Source: Planctomycetota bacterium
Lineage (GTDB): Bacteria > Planctomycetota > JAJSAM01 > JAJVHW01
Assembly (NCBI GenBank): GCA_021776825.1
Contig: JAJFFG010000009.1
Coordinates: forward strand, 1 to 58,930
Reading direction: 5' to 3'
DNA: 58,930 bases
Shown here: positions 26,373 to 34,746 of the stretch, in pieces
Layout: each line of letters opens with the position of its first letter
How positions within the stretch are numbered: position 1 is the stretch's first letter
The notes under the pieces: model-generated
The model's input: the letters and a program-made list of their open reading frames with translations, nothing else
Databases searched by the model: none
What the model was told of the DNA's origin: nothing
Made by a program: the position numbers and the translations under genes

Positions 26373-27663
26373 GACGTGAGTTGGACGAGCCGGATGTGCG
26401 GGCGGCTCGCAGCCGCCTGTCAGAGGCGGTCCTCGGCACCCTCGACGCTCTGTACGAGACCGGCCGGGACATCCGTGACCGAGTCCCGTCGTACTTCGAC
26501 GGGCGCCCGCTGTGCGTCGCGTCCGGTGAGCAGGACGGGTTGGCCGCACTCGCGGCGGAGCTCGGCATCGAGATGGTCGAGGTGGAGGGGCTCGACCGTC
26601 TCACTGCGGTGGACCTCCTCTTCCGCGAGCGCCGGGGGAGTCCCGCCTCGGTGGGGACGTCGACGTCGGTCGCGTGCAGGCGTACTGGGCCGCGCGGGAC
26701 GCGGCGAACGTGCGGATCGCGGCCGCCGCCGAGGCGGGTCTCGCGGACCTCCAACCCACGGACCTCGATCTCACGGACGGCGGCAATCCGGGCCTGCTCG
26801 TCACCGGCGACGCCGACCACACGCCGATCCTGATCCTGAACGCACTCGGTCAGCGGGAGCGGTTGTGGAGATGGATCGTCCTCCACCTTCGAGATCGTCA
26901 CCGGCTCCTGCTCTGGAACCCTCCCGGCACGTACGACGGACCCAGCCAGCCCTCCGGTTTCGAGACCCAGGTGGAGGGCATCATCGACGCCCTCGACCAC
27001 GCGAACGTGGGGCGTTGCCATCTTGTGGCGTGGTGCACGGGGGCCAAGTTCGCACTCCGCCTGCATGCGCGGGCGCCGGGTCGGTTCCGCAGTACCACCC
27101 TGTTGTCCGGGGCGTACAAGAACTGGTCCGAGGACGGGGCCGTGGATTCGGATTCGGAACTGTGGGACTCGGAGTGGGAAGTCCGCATGGAGCGGTTCGT
27201 TGCGCGCGTCGCGGACGAGCCGCGGCTGGCCGCGCAGATCTCGATGATCCTGCGGGAGGTGGCGACGGGCTCCACCCTGGACCCCGCTGCGTTCTCCGAC
27301 GCGCGGGCGTTCGCAGAGGCCGTCTTGCGGCTCGTGCCCCGCTCCGTGCAGCCGGATCTCGTGGGGCCGTTCGACTCCGCAAACAGCACGCTGCGGTACT
27401 GCCGTCAGCTACGCGACTTCTGGAGCCACGACCTGAGCCCGTGGGTGGCGCACGTGTCCGGTCCCGTCCTGCTGATCTCCGGAAGCGTGGACGCCGTTGC
27501 GTCGTTGGACCTCGCGGACCGTCTCGGCGAGCGGCTGGCCGCGCCGTCGAAGCACGTGATCCTGCCCGGCGTCGGGCACCACTGCATGGTGGAACGTCAC
27601 GAGGACGTCGCCGCCCTGATCGCGGCGCACGTTAGCGGTCAGTCCGCCCGCGTCGCGCAGTAG
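26369..27663 (+). CDS. alpha/beta hydrolase with Cys nucleophile, split by a frameshift
   Basis: From GTG 26369 (overlapping the ligase stop) a coding frame runs about 90 codons (AVLGTLDALYETGRDIRDRV to DLLFRERRG), then becomes nonsense. A second frame takes over at ESRLGGDVDVGRVQAYWAAR and runs to the TAG at 27663. One added G in the GGGGG run at 26634-26638 would join them into a protein of about 431 residues. The C-terminal half is an alpha/beta hydrolase: strand PILILNALGQ, nucleophile elbow HLVAWCTGAKFAL with Cys instead of Ser, Asp in LLISGSVDAVAS, and His in PGVGHHCMVERH. A Cys-His-Asp triad suits acyl transfer or thioester release from a carrier. The N-terminal part matches nothing I know. 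If the shift is real, translation could restart at GTG 26674. Confidence 0.8.
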
Positions 27664-27881
27664 GCGAGCATCGCGCCGACCGAGTCGAGGTTCGTGAGCG
27701 TGACGTCCGCCGGGGGCATCCTGATCTCGCCCGCCTTCTCCAGGAAGACGATCAACTCGACCATCGCAAACGAGTCGATCAGGCTCGACGTGAACAGGGC
27801 CGTGTCCGTGTCGATGCTCGACGTGTCCACGTGGAGTCCGTCCCGGAGGAACGCCATCAGGTCGTCGTGGGTCACGGTCAC
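27639..27881 (-). CDS. DltC-like carrier protein 2
   Basis: An 80-residue carrier protein. The attachment Ser37 lies in SSLIDSFAMVELIVFLEKAG. The run VELIV-x-LE followed by IR-x-P closely matches the pattern of DltC, the D-alanyl carrier protein, more than that of fatty-acid ACP. Its ATG overlaps the stop of the MBOAT gene by four bases, and its 3' end overlaps the 3' end of the convergent hydrolase gene by 25 bp. As the last gene of the - operon it is the probable acyl or aminoacyl donor to the MBOAT protein. Confidence 0.88.
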   Translation of the reverse strand: MTVTHDDLMAFLRDGLHVDTSSIDTDTALFTSSLIDSFAMVELIVFLEKAGEIRMPPADVTLTNLDSVGAMLAYCATRAD

Positions 27882-29071
27882 TCAGCGCCTCCGATCGGTA
27901 GTCCGAGAGCGGCGGCGCCGAGGCGCAGCATGGCGTCCGCTCCGAGGGGACTCGTGGTGCTGAAGATCGAGCTCCCCGTCACGAACAGCAGGGTCGCCGC
28001 GATCACCAGCGCCGTCCTGACTCTCCCCGATGGCCGCGCCCAGCCCCGTCTCCGGCAGGTCCGCGCCCACGAGAGCGCCACCACCACGCCGGTGCCGTGG
28101 TACAGCCCCCAACACAGGTAGTTCAGGTTGCCTTCGTGCCACAGACCCATCACGACGAACGTCGCGTACACGGCCACGACGGGGTTGCGGGTCCGCGCCA
28201 TGACCGGCATGTAGACGTATGCCTGGCACCAACCCGCCAGCGTCATGTGCCATCGCTTCCAGAACTGACCGATGCCCGCCGACGTCAGCGGATGGTTGAA
28301 GTTCTCCATGATCCGCAGGCCGAACAGACGGCTGCCGCCGATGGCCAGATCGGAGTACCCAGCGAAGTCGAAGTACGCGTAGAGCAGCGACGCCGCCAGG
28401 AACCCCCACGTGCCCGGCACACCGAGTTCATGGGCCCGCGCGACGACGTCGGCGGCGGTGGCTCCGTTCAGCAACCACTGGCGCACGACGATCTCCGCGA
28501 GGACGAACTTCTTCACCAACCCGTGGGCGATCCGCGTCAGTCCCGCGGCGGCCGCCGCGACGGTGAGGCGGTCCTCGCGGTGCTCCAAGAAGTGGTCGTA
28601 GCGCTCGATGGGGCCCGCAGTGAACGCGGGGAACAGGAACACGTACGACAGGAACGTGGCGAGGGAGCGATCCGTCACCTGCCGGTCGCGCACGGCGAAC
28701 GCATAGTGGATGAGCTTGAAGGTGAAGAAGCTGATGCCGAGGGGCAACACCACTGACATGCCGCTGTCGTCCGGGGCCAGCGCGTTCCAGAGCGGCGGCG
28801 CGTACTTGAAGAACACGAGGTACCCGAGGATCGCGAGCACCAGGCCGAGGCTCACCCTCCTACGCGAGGACCCCGACGCCAACGCCTTCGGGGCGACCAG
28901 GAAGAACAGGACGCTCCACCCCAGCAGCGCCGCCACGCTGGTCCAGTCGCGCGTGGCCAGATAGCCGATCGAGGCCGCCGTGAGGAACCCGTACCGCAGC
29001 CGCGCGGGCAGGAGCCAGAACACCACCGGCGCGCCGAAGATGAGCGCCCAGAACACAGGGTCGAGGTGCAT
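27878..29071 (-). CDS. MBOAT-family membrane O-acyltransferase, DltB-like
   Basis: A protein of 397 residues with about ten hydrophobic segments. MBOAT signatures are FPAFTAGPIERYDHFLEHR, then IGQFWKRWHMTLAGWCQAYV with His275, then VMGLWHEGNLNYLCWGLYHG with His312 and His325. These are the conserved positions of DltB/AlgI-type enzymes. The family passes acyl groups from a cytoplasmic carrier through the membrane to an extracytoplasmic acceptor. It starts 9 bp after the stop of the small membrane peptide gene and overlaps the carrier gene. Context favours an acyl or aminoacyl donor on carrier 2. Confidence 0.92.
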   Translation of the reverse strand: MHLDPVFWALIFGAPVVFWLLPARLRYGFLTAASIGYLATRDWTSVAALLGWSVLFFLVAPKALASGSSRRRVSLGLVLAILGYLVFFKYAPPLWNALAPDDSGMSVVLPLGISFFTFKLIHYAFAVRDRQVTDRSLATFLSYVFLFPAFTAGPIERYDHFLEHREDRLTVAAAAAGLTRIAHGLVKKFVLAEIVVRQWLLNGATAADVVARAHELGVPGTWGFLAASLLYAYFDFAGYSDLAIGGSRLFGLRIMENFNHPLTSAGIGQFWKRWHMTLAGWCQAYVYMPVMARTRNPVVAVYATFVVMGLWHEGNLNYLCWGLYHGTGVVVALSWARTCRRRGWARPSGRVRTALVIAATLLFVTGSSIFSTTSPLGADAMLRLGAAALGLPIGGAE

Positions 29072-29080
29072 CGCGCGCCG

Positions 29081-29218
29081 TCAGAACCCCTCGTAGCGAA
29101 ACACCACGGCGCCCCCCGACATCACGAGCATCTGCAGCAGAGCGGCGAAGCACAGCAGGCCGAGGAACAGTCCCTGGACGACCCAGCCCAGGGCGCGTGC
29201 GCGACTACCGCGGGTCAC
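29081..29218 (-). CDS. 45-residue membrane peptide with C-terminal F-x-Y-x-x-F (DltX-like)
   Basis: A short gene from GTG 29218, preceded by GGGAG six bases upstream and overlapping the end of the DltD-like gene by 14 bp. The peptide is VTRGSRARALGWVVQ, then one hydrophobic helix (GLFLGLLCFAALLQMLVM), then SGGAVVFRYEGF at the end. Size, single helix, position beside an MBOAT gene and a C-terminal Phe-x-Tyr-x-x-Phe all match the small DltX peptide of dlt operons. In that system a conserved C-terminal Tyr has been proposed to carry the acyl group in transit. An automatic gene caller would easily miss it, because the longer open frame begins inside the neighbouring gene. Confidence 0.78.
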   Translation of the reverse strand: MTRGSRARALGWVVQGLFLGLLCFAALLQMLVMSGGAVVFRYEGF

Positions 29219-30308
29219 GACCGACTCCCGTTTCGATTCCCAGTCCGATGGACGAGCGGGTGAGCACGTCGGCGACGCGCTCCGTGTATCTCGCACTCGA
29301 CTCCGGCGTGCGCAGATGAGTCGCGTCCAGGAAGTCGCTCTCCAGGAGCGCGGCTGTCTCGTGCATCCGCAGGAACGGCGCACCGTGGCGGGCGGCGATG
29401 GCATCGAGCCGCTTGCGGCAATCGTCGCTCCGCGCCGCGATCCCCGGCTCCTGGAGCAAGGCGGGGTTGATGGGGCTCTCGATCATCACCAGTGTGAGGC
29501 CGTCGCGGGCGGCCAGGTGGGCAGCGACGTGGTCGAGCTGCTGCGCAGTGCGGTCCGCGTTGTCTGCGTACCCGGCGAGCCAGTCGCGCATGCGGTCCAG
29601 GGTCTCTGCATACCGCCGCTCGCCGTGCGGCTTGCGCCCACGCCGCGGCATGGCGATGAAGGGCTCCGACCTGTGGAAGAGGTTCCGCGGCAGACCGGTC
29701 ATCAACCGCGGCACGATGAACGTGCGGTTGTCCCACGCATAGAGTCCCGCGCGGTTGCGTGGCACGGCGCCGGCGTCCCGGATAGCCGCGTCGATGGCCT
29801 CCGCCCGCAGCCCCAGCCGCGGCTCCTGGCCGAGGAGCGCGTCCACCCGCGCCGGAGTCGAGAACTGACGGATGCCGACGCCGAGCAGGACCACGCCGCG
29901 CAGGTCGTCCGGCACGTGCTCGAGGATGCCGTGGGAGATCGCGATGGGTTGCCCGCCGCTGCAGAGTCCGACCACCTCCACTCCGTCGTCACCGACACCG
30001 GCGAGTGACTCCTCCAGGAGGGCGACGTCCACGCAGTTGCGGATCGCGGAACTCCCGAGCACCAGTACGGTCGGCCGGGTGGGCGGGTTCTCGCGGAGCG
30101 CGAGGACCTCGGTGGTGGTCCGCACCGCATGCTTCCCGCGTCCCGCGCCCAGCAGGCCGAGGTGCGATGCCGCGCGTCCCTCGTCCAGTCCCAAGAAGAG
30201 GCCGCCCGCGCCCGCGGCGACGACGACCGCCGCCACGAGGATGCTCACGAGGTTGGGCTCGACCAACCCCGCTCGGAAGCCGGATCGTTCCGCCGGAGCG
30301 TCGTTCAC
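29205..30308 (-). CDS. DltD-like membrane-anchored SGNH-fold protein
   Basis: A protein of 367 residues from GTG 30308, preceded by AGGAAGG. One N-terminal membrane helix (LVSILVAAVVVAAGAGGLFL) anchors an extracytoplasmic domain. Block I of the SGNH fold reads TVLVLGSSAIRNCVDV (nucleophile Ser86 or Ser87). Near the end, DFLDATHLRTPESSARYTER carries the catalytic Asp-x-x-His (Asp328, His331). This layout (helix plus SGNH domain beside MBOAT and carrier genes) is that of DltD and of alginate or peptidoglycan O-acetylation partners. The frame extends upstream to 31019, but that part is low-complexity Arg/Gly/Pro and is rejected. Confidence 0.85.
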   Translation of the reverse strand: MNDAPAERSGFRAGLVEPNLVSILVAAVVVAAGAGGLFLGLDEGRAASHLGLLGAGRGKHAVRTTTEVLALRENPPTRPTVLVLGSSAIRNCVDVALLEESLAGVGDDGVEVVGLCSGGQPIAISHGILEHVPDDLRGVVLLGVGIRQFSTPARVDALLGQEPRLGLRAEAIDAAIRDAGAVPRNRAGLYAWDNRTFIVPRLMTGLPRNLFHRSEPFIAMPRRGRKPHGERRYAETLDRMRDWLAGYADNADRTAQQLDHVAAHLAARDGLTLVMIESPINPALLQEPGIAARSDDCRKRLDAIAARHGAPFLRMHETAALLESDFLDATHLRTPESSARYTERVADVLTRSSIGLGIETGVGRDPR

Positions 30309-30400
30309 CGGCCGGTCCTTCCTGGTTCTCCGCCGCCAGCCGCTAGTGGGTCCCGCGTCCAGGCGTCCGCCATCCGTGTGAGCCCTCCTCCCGGGGAAGG

Positions 30401-30892
30401 CTACCGGTGATCGTCGGAGCAGATCGCGCACAGTGATGCGGCCTGCGCGTCGAGCTCCGAGGGCGTGTCGGCGTGGGACATCACGCAGCGCAGATCGTCG
30501 CAGTGCGCGCGACCCGCGAGACGGCCCAACTCGTGCACCACGAGCTTCAGGACGCGGTCGGCCACGCGGGCGTCGAAGCGGGACTCCCCGGGTCGCTGGG
30601 GCAGGGAGATGATCGCTGCGTCCCGGTCCCGGTTCGCGTGGCCCATCACCGGTCGCGCGCCGGCGCCGCTCAGCGACCGCGACGTCAGGTAGACGTGGGG
30701 TCGCGTCTGCTGGGGTCCGAGACCCTCCAGGAACCGCAGGGCGGGCACGGGGTCGGCCTCCGGGTCGAAGGATCCGTCGTGGAGCTCTGGGTCGAGGCCC
30801 CTGGCCTTTAGCCCGTCCGTGACCTCTGCCACCACCACCGCCGGAATGACATCCAGCAGGTGCAGGTGGACGCTCGTCTTCGCGCTGATCAT
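30401..30892 (-). CDS. archaemetzincin-like protein with altered zinc motif
   Basis: A protein of 163 residues from ATG 30892, preceded by GAGGAGG. The C-terminal half matches the archaemetzincin (M54) pattern HExxHxxGxxHC-x4-CxM-C-x2-C. The sequence is VVHELGRLAGRAHCDDLRCV, then Met138, then LCAIC (Cys155, Cys158). The second zinc His of HExxH is Arg124 here, while His120, Glu121, Gly127, His130 and all four cysteines remain. The structural zinc site therefore looks intact and the catalytic one impaired. It is 92 bp upstream of the DltD-like gene on the same strand and probably co-transcribed. A link to the acylation genes is unproven. Confidence 0.78.
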   Translation of the reverse strand: MISAKTSVHLHLLDVIPAVVVAEVTDGLKARGLDPELHDGSFDPEADPVPALRFLEGLGPQQTRPHVYLTSRSLSGAGARPVMGHANRDRDAAIISLPQRPGESRFDARVADRVLKLVVHELGRLAGRAHCDDLRCVMSHADTPSELDAQAASLCAICSDDHR

Positions 30893-31150
30893 CTCGGCCT
30901 CCTCTTCGTGTCCCTACTGGCTTCTCCGAGTCGACGACCGAGGTGTTACCGCGTCCGGCGGGGGCGGGTGCGCGCGCCAGTGGAGTGGACGGCGTCCAGG
31001 TGCGCCGTCGCCGTCGCAAAGTTGCCGCGTCACGCCGCTGAATCGATGCGCACAGCGATCGCGGTCCATCGTGCGATCATCGAGTTGGCGCACGGTGACG
31101 CGTCGACTTCGAATTCGTGAAAGAGCCGAGGGGGGCGCGGGAACCTCCTC

Positions 31151-34100
31151 ATGGAAGCAGACATGGAGAGCACGTTTCGCCCTGAAGACCTGATCGATGC
31201 TGCCGAGCGCGTGCGTGGTCTGGCGCGTCGGCTTGTCGCCGACGAATCGACGGCGGCAGATCTCGTGCAAGATGCGTGCGTGGCGGCGATCGAACGACCG
31301 CCCCGCGGCGGCACCCCGGCCGGGCCGTGGTTCGTACGTGTCGTGCGCAACCTGGCCGCGAGGACGCATCGTGATCGGTCACGTCGGACGCGGCGCGAAG
31401 AGCGTGCGGCGCGTTCCGAGACCGTGCCGGCGACGTCTCACGTGGCGGCAGAACTGGATACGCATCGGCGACTCGTGGAGGCCGTCGATCGACTCGCAGA
31501 GCCGTATCGGACCGCCATCGTGCTCCGGTTCTTCGACGGCATCCTGCCACGGGAGATCGCGTCGCGGATGAACGCGCCGGCGGCGACGGTCAGCACGTGG
31601 GTGCATCGCGGTCTGGCGCGCTTGCGCGACGACCTCACGGACGATCGACAGCCTCTCGCCGTCGTCCTGCTTCCGTTGCTGGGGCTCGATCGGGCGCCCG
31701 CGCCTGGCGCGCCCCTGGTGCTGACCGGCGCAGCCGCCACGGGAGCTCTCATGTCCGCGAAGAAGATCGCCCTCGGGAGCGCTGCGCTCGTACTCCTGGG
31801 GCTCGGCATCACCGGCGCCGTACTGGTCACGCGTCCGTCGGCCGGTACGACGACGAACGTCGACGGTGGAGCGACGGATCTCGCTGCGACCGACCGGCAG
31901 CGCGTCGACCGCGCACGCGACGTCGCTGGTACGAACGACGCGGACGTGACTCACACGGCGCCCGACGCGCTGCGTCCTCCGCCACCGCCGGTGGACCTCC
32001 AATCCTGCGATCGCACCTTGGACCTGTTCGGCCGCATCGTGGACGAGGACGGGACACCCATCACCGGCGCTGCGATCCGGACGGACTGGTGCCCGTGGAT
32101 CGGTGTCGGAGCGGTCGGCATCCAGAACCGCGAGGAGCGTGAGACCGGTCCCTCAGCCGTGTCGGCCGTCGACGGCACGTACGCGTTGCGGCTCACGCGT
32201 GGCGTCAGAGTCGATCTGCGGGTCACCGCGGATGGGTTCGCCGAGCTGCGGCTGGAGCATCGCCAGGCGGGGGAGCGGTCCGACATCGTGTTGCGTCGGG
32301 GAGCCTCGCTCAGCGTGAGCGTGCGCGACGCGGCGGGTGCGGCGGTGCCAGGTGCGACCGTCGAAGCGCGCACGTTGCGCCACACCGTCGGCAGCACGTA
32401 CGACGGAATCGGGCAGACGCTCGCCGCGACGAGCGACGAGTCCGGTGTCGCCACCGTCATCGGGCTCGCCGCCGGGTGGGCCCGAGTCTCCGTCAGTGAC
32501 GCCGTATCGGGAGTGGCGACGTACGAGTCCGTGGACGTCCCCGTGACGGGGCGCGTTGAGATCGACGTCACGATCCCGCTCGGCGCGTCCGTGACGGGCC
32601 GCGTGACCGACGCTGCGACGGGGGCGTCGATCGAGTCCGCCCGCGTCGGTTCGCTGAGCGTCGACGCACAGACGGAGCTCACGGACGCGGAAGGGCGCTA
32701 TGAGTCCTCGGCGTGGACGCGCACCACGCTGATCCAAGTCGCCGCTGAAGGCTATCTCACCGTGACTCGCCGCGTCGGTGAAACCGAGGTCATCGACTTC
32801 GCGCTTGAAGCCGGCGACTCGCTCGTCGCGCGACTCCTCCTGCCCGACGGCTCGCCTGCGTCGGGAGCGCTCGTTGCGGTCCGCGCCCCGTGGAGCGAGG
32901 GCCGCCGCGCTGTCCGGCTCATGGCGAGAGCCGACGCCGACGGGCGCATCGCACTCTCCGGACTCCGCCACGACGCTGCGCACACGATGACGGTTCACGC
33001 CGACGGAGCCGGCCGCACGACGATCGACTTCGATCCACCTGCGGCGCCGCGTGGGACGGTCGATCTGGGCGATGTCGTGCTCCCGATCGCACGTCGCGTC
33101 GAGGGCGCTGTCACCGACTCGGGCGGCCGGCCGATCACGCGCGTCTGGGTGACGCTCTCCGCCGTCGCCGATGATCGCGGACCGCGCCCGAGCGGTGCCT
33201 ATTCGGTGTCGGAGAGGCGCCGCACGGACGACCTCGGTCGCTTCCGATTCGCCGACCTGGCGCCCGGCCGATATCGAGTGTCCGTGGACGCTGCGGACAT
33301 ACCGGCGGCGCAGCCGGTGTACGTCGTCGTCCCTCCGGAACGCGACGTTCTCGACGTCCAGATTGCGACGGCCGGGTCGGGCGCCATCTCGCTTCGGCTC
33401 GTCGACGCGAGCGGCGCTGCGCTGACCGGCATTCCGGTCCAGGCGTATGGCAACTTCGGGTGGGTGGAGGGACGCGGGAAGTTCCTGTCGCTCCACTCCG
33501 ATCGTGACGGCATCGTCCACTTCCGCGGCCTGCCGACGGGCCACATCCGATTCTCGTGTGCAACGCTCTTGAACTCGCCCTGGGTGCTGAGCAAGGTCGG
33601 TCCGGTCACCCCCGAGGGGCAGACGATCCACGTCACGATCCGGCGCGCGACCCGCGTGGCGGGGGAGCTTCGCGATCGGGACGGGAACCCGATGGCGTCG
33701 ATGTCGATCCAGGCACGCCGGGCCGGCTCCGACGAGAGCGTGGGCTACGCTGAGACCGATGCGAACGGTCGGTTCTCGTTCAAAGTGCCCGAGGGAGAGC
33801 GGCTGGATCTCGTCGTGACCGGCCGGCGCTCGCAGCGAAGTGAGGACGGTCGCGTGAGCTCGACGAGCACGGCCTGGCGCGGGCTGCTCAGTGGAGTGCT
33901 GGCCGGCGCGTCGGACCTCGTCGTCACCGCAGACGACACTCCACCGGTGCGCGATCGATCCCTGATCGTGCGGGTCCTGTACTCCACCGGCGGACCGGCT
34001 GTCGGCGTCCAAGTCCGCGCCGATCCGGCGTCCGGCCGTGGCGTGCGGGCCGAGACGGACGACACCGGAACAGCGCACCTCGAGGGCTTGCCCGACGAGG

Positions 34101-34483
34101 AGGTCTCCGTTCAGGTCCGGTGCGGGCGAGTCTCCGACGCTGTGCCCCCCCTCGATCTGCCGCCCGCGAAACTGCGGGCGACTCCGGGGGGCCAGACCCT
34201 CGAGGTGATGTTCGAGCGCGGCGCCGAGATCACCGGTCGTGTGCTCCTGGAGAACGGCGAACCGGCACCCCGTGGGTTCGTCAGCGTCAACACGCACGAC
34301 TATCGGCGGATCGACGTCCGCATCGGCAAGGACGGCCGCTTCACCGCTGGCGGACTCGCGGGTCTCGCGCATCGGCTCGAGGCGCGCGTGTACACGCGCG
34401 AGGGGGAACTGAACGGAGTTGTCGAGGGCGTGATCCCGGGCAGCGACGGTGTCACGATACGAGTTCGCCAGAAGCCCGAGTAG
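31151..34483 (+). CDS. ECF sigma factor fused to a membrane helix and repeated beta-sandwich domains
   Basis: A protein of 1110 residues (ATG 31151; ATG 31163 has a better GGAAG site). Residues 15-80 are sigma region 2 (DESTAADLVQDACVAAIERP). Residues 105-160 are region 4 (YRTAIVLRFFDGILPREIAS and the HTH after it). A single membrane helix lies at about 204-226 (KKIALGSAALVLLGLGITGA). The rest, outside the membrane, is a string of carboxypeptidase-regulatory-like or Cna-B-type beta-sandwich modules, each with GxVxDxxGxPIxxAxV-like openings (FGRIVDEDGTPITGAAIRTD, AGELRDRDGNPMASMSIQAR). Similar sigma-sensor fusions are known in Planctomycetota. The arrangement suggests surface sensing tied directly to transcription. 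No separate anti-sigma gene is adjacent. Confidence 0.88.
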   Translation: MEADMESTFRPEDLIDAAERVRGLARRLVADESTAADLVQDACVAAIERPPRGGTPAGPWFVRVVRNLAARTHRDRSRRTRREERAARSETVPATSHVAAELDTHRRLVEAVDRLAEPYRTAIVLRFFDGILPREIASRMNAPAATVSTWVHRGLARLRDDLTDDRQPLAVVLLPLLGLDRAPAPGAPLVLTGAAATGALMSAKKIALGSAALVLLGLGITGAVLVTRPSAGTTTNVDGGATDLAATDRQRVDRARDVAGTNDADVTHTAPDALRPPPPPVDLQSCDRTLDLFGRIVDEDGTPITGAAIRTDWCPWIGVGAVGIQNREERETGPSAVSAVDGTYALRLTRGVRVDLRVTADGFAELRLEHRQAGERSDIVLRRGASLSVSVRDAAGAAVPGATVEARTLRHTVGSTYDGIGQTLAATSDESGVATVIGLAAGWARVSVSDAVSGVATYESVDVPVTGRVEIDVTIPLGASVTGRVTDAATGASIESARVGSLSVDAQTELTDAEGRYESSAWTRTTLIQVAAEGYLTVTRRVGETEVIDFALEAGDSLVARLLLPDGSPASGALVAVRAPWSEGRRAVRLMARADADGRIALSGLRHDAAHTMTVHADGAGRTTIDFDPPAAPRGTVDLGDVVLPIARRVEGAVTDSGGRPITRVWVTLSAVADDRGPRPSGAYSVSERRRTDDLGRFRFADLAPGRYRVSVDAADIPAAQPVYVVVPPERDVLDVQIATAGSGAISLRLVDASGAALTGIPVQAYGNFGWVEGRGKFLSLHSDRDGIVHFRGLPTGHIRFSCATLLNSPWVLSKVGPVTPEGQTIHVTIRRATRVAGELRDRDGNPMASMSIQARRAGSDESVGYAETDANGRFSFKVPEGERLDLVVTGRRSQRSEDGRVSSTSTAWRGLLSGVLAGASDLVVTADDTPPVRDRSLIVRVLYSTGGPAVGVQVRADPASGRGVRAETDDTGTAHLEGLPDEEVSVQVRCGRVSDAVPPLDLPPAKLRATPGGQTLEVMFERGAEITGRVLLENGEPAPRGFVSVNTHDYRRIDVRIGKDGRFTAGGLAGLAHRLEARVYTREGELNGVVEGVIPGSDGVTIRVRQKPE

Positions 34484-34746
34484 TGCCGTACGGAGTTCGC
34501 CGTCCGGGGTCAGACGATGGAGAGACGTCGCCTCCCGCGTTCGACCCTGTGCGCGCGACCTCTGGTGGGGCGGGTGTGCGCCGTGGTGGCGGTCCTCAGT
34601 GCTCGCGTCGCCCCATGAGGGCGGACATCGATCGCCAGGTAACACACGCAGCGGCGCCTCGGAGAGGCTGTCGGGACACCGCTCGGGCCGTGGGGGTGAC
34701 GCAGAAGCTCCGTCGCCGGTCCGAAGCGTGTCGCGGGAGGTGGGTA

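Noticed and set aside
23304..30892. nonribosomal peptide or polyketide synthase cluster
   Set aside because: No adenylation, condensation or ketosynthase domain is visible; only stand-alone carriers and a synthetase-like ligase are present.
30309..31019. N-terminal extension of the DltD-like protein
   Set aside because: The extension is low-complexity Arg/Gly/Pro and overlaps the archaemetzincin-like gene on the same strand; GTG 30308 has a good ribosome binding site.
32153..34645. 830-residue antisense frame over the ECF-fusion gene
   Set aside because: It is a GC-rich shadow with Arg/Asp/His-biased composition and no domain, while the + strand has clear sigma and beta-sandwich domains.
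34120..34746. N-terminal extension of the beta-helix protein
   Set aside because: It overlaps the 3' end of the sigma fusion gene in another frame; GTG 34747 gives a clean signal peptide and ribosome binding site.
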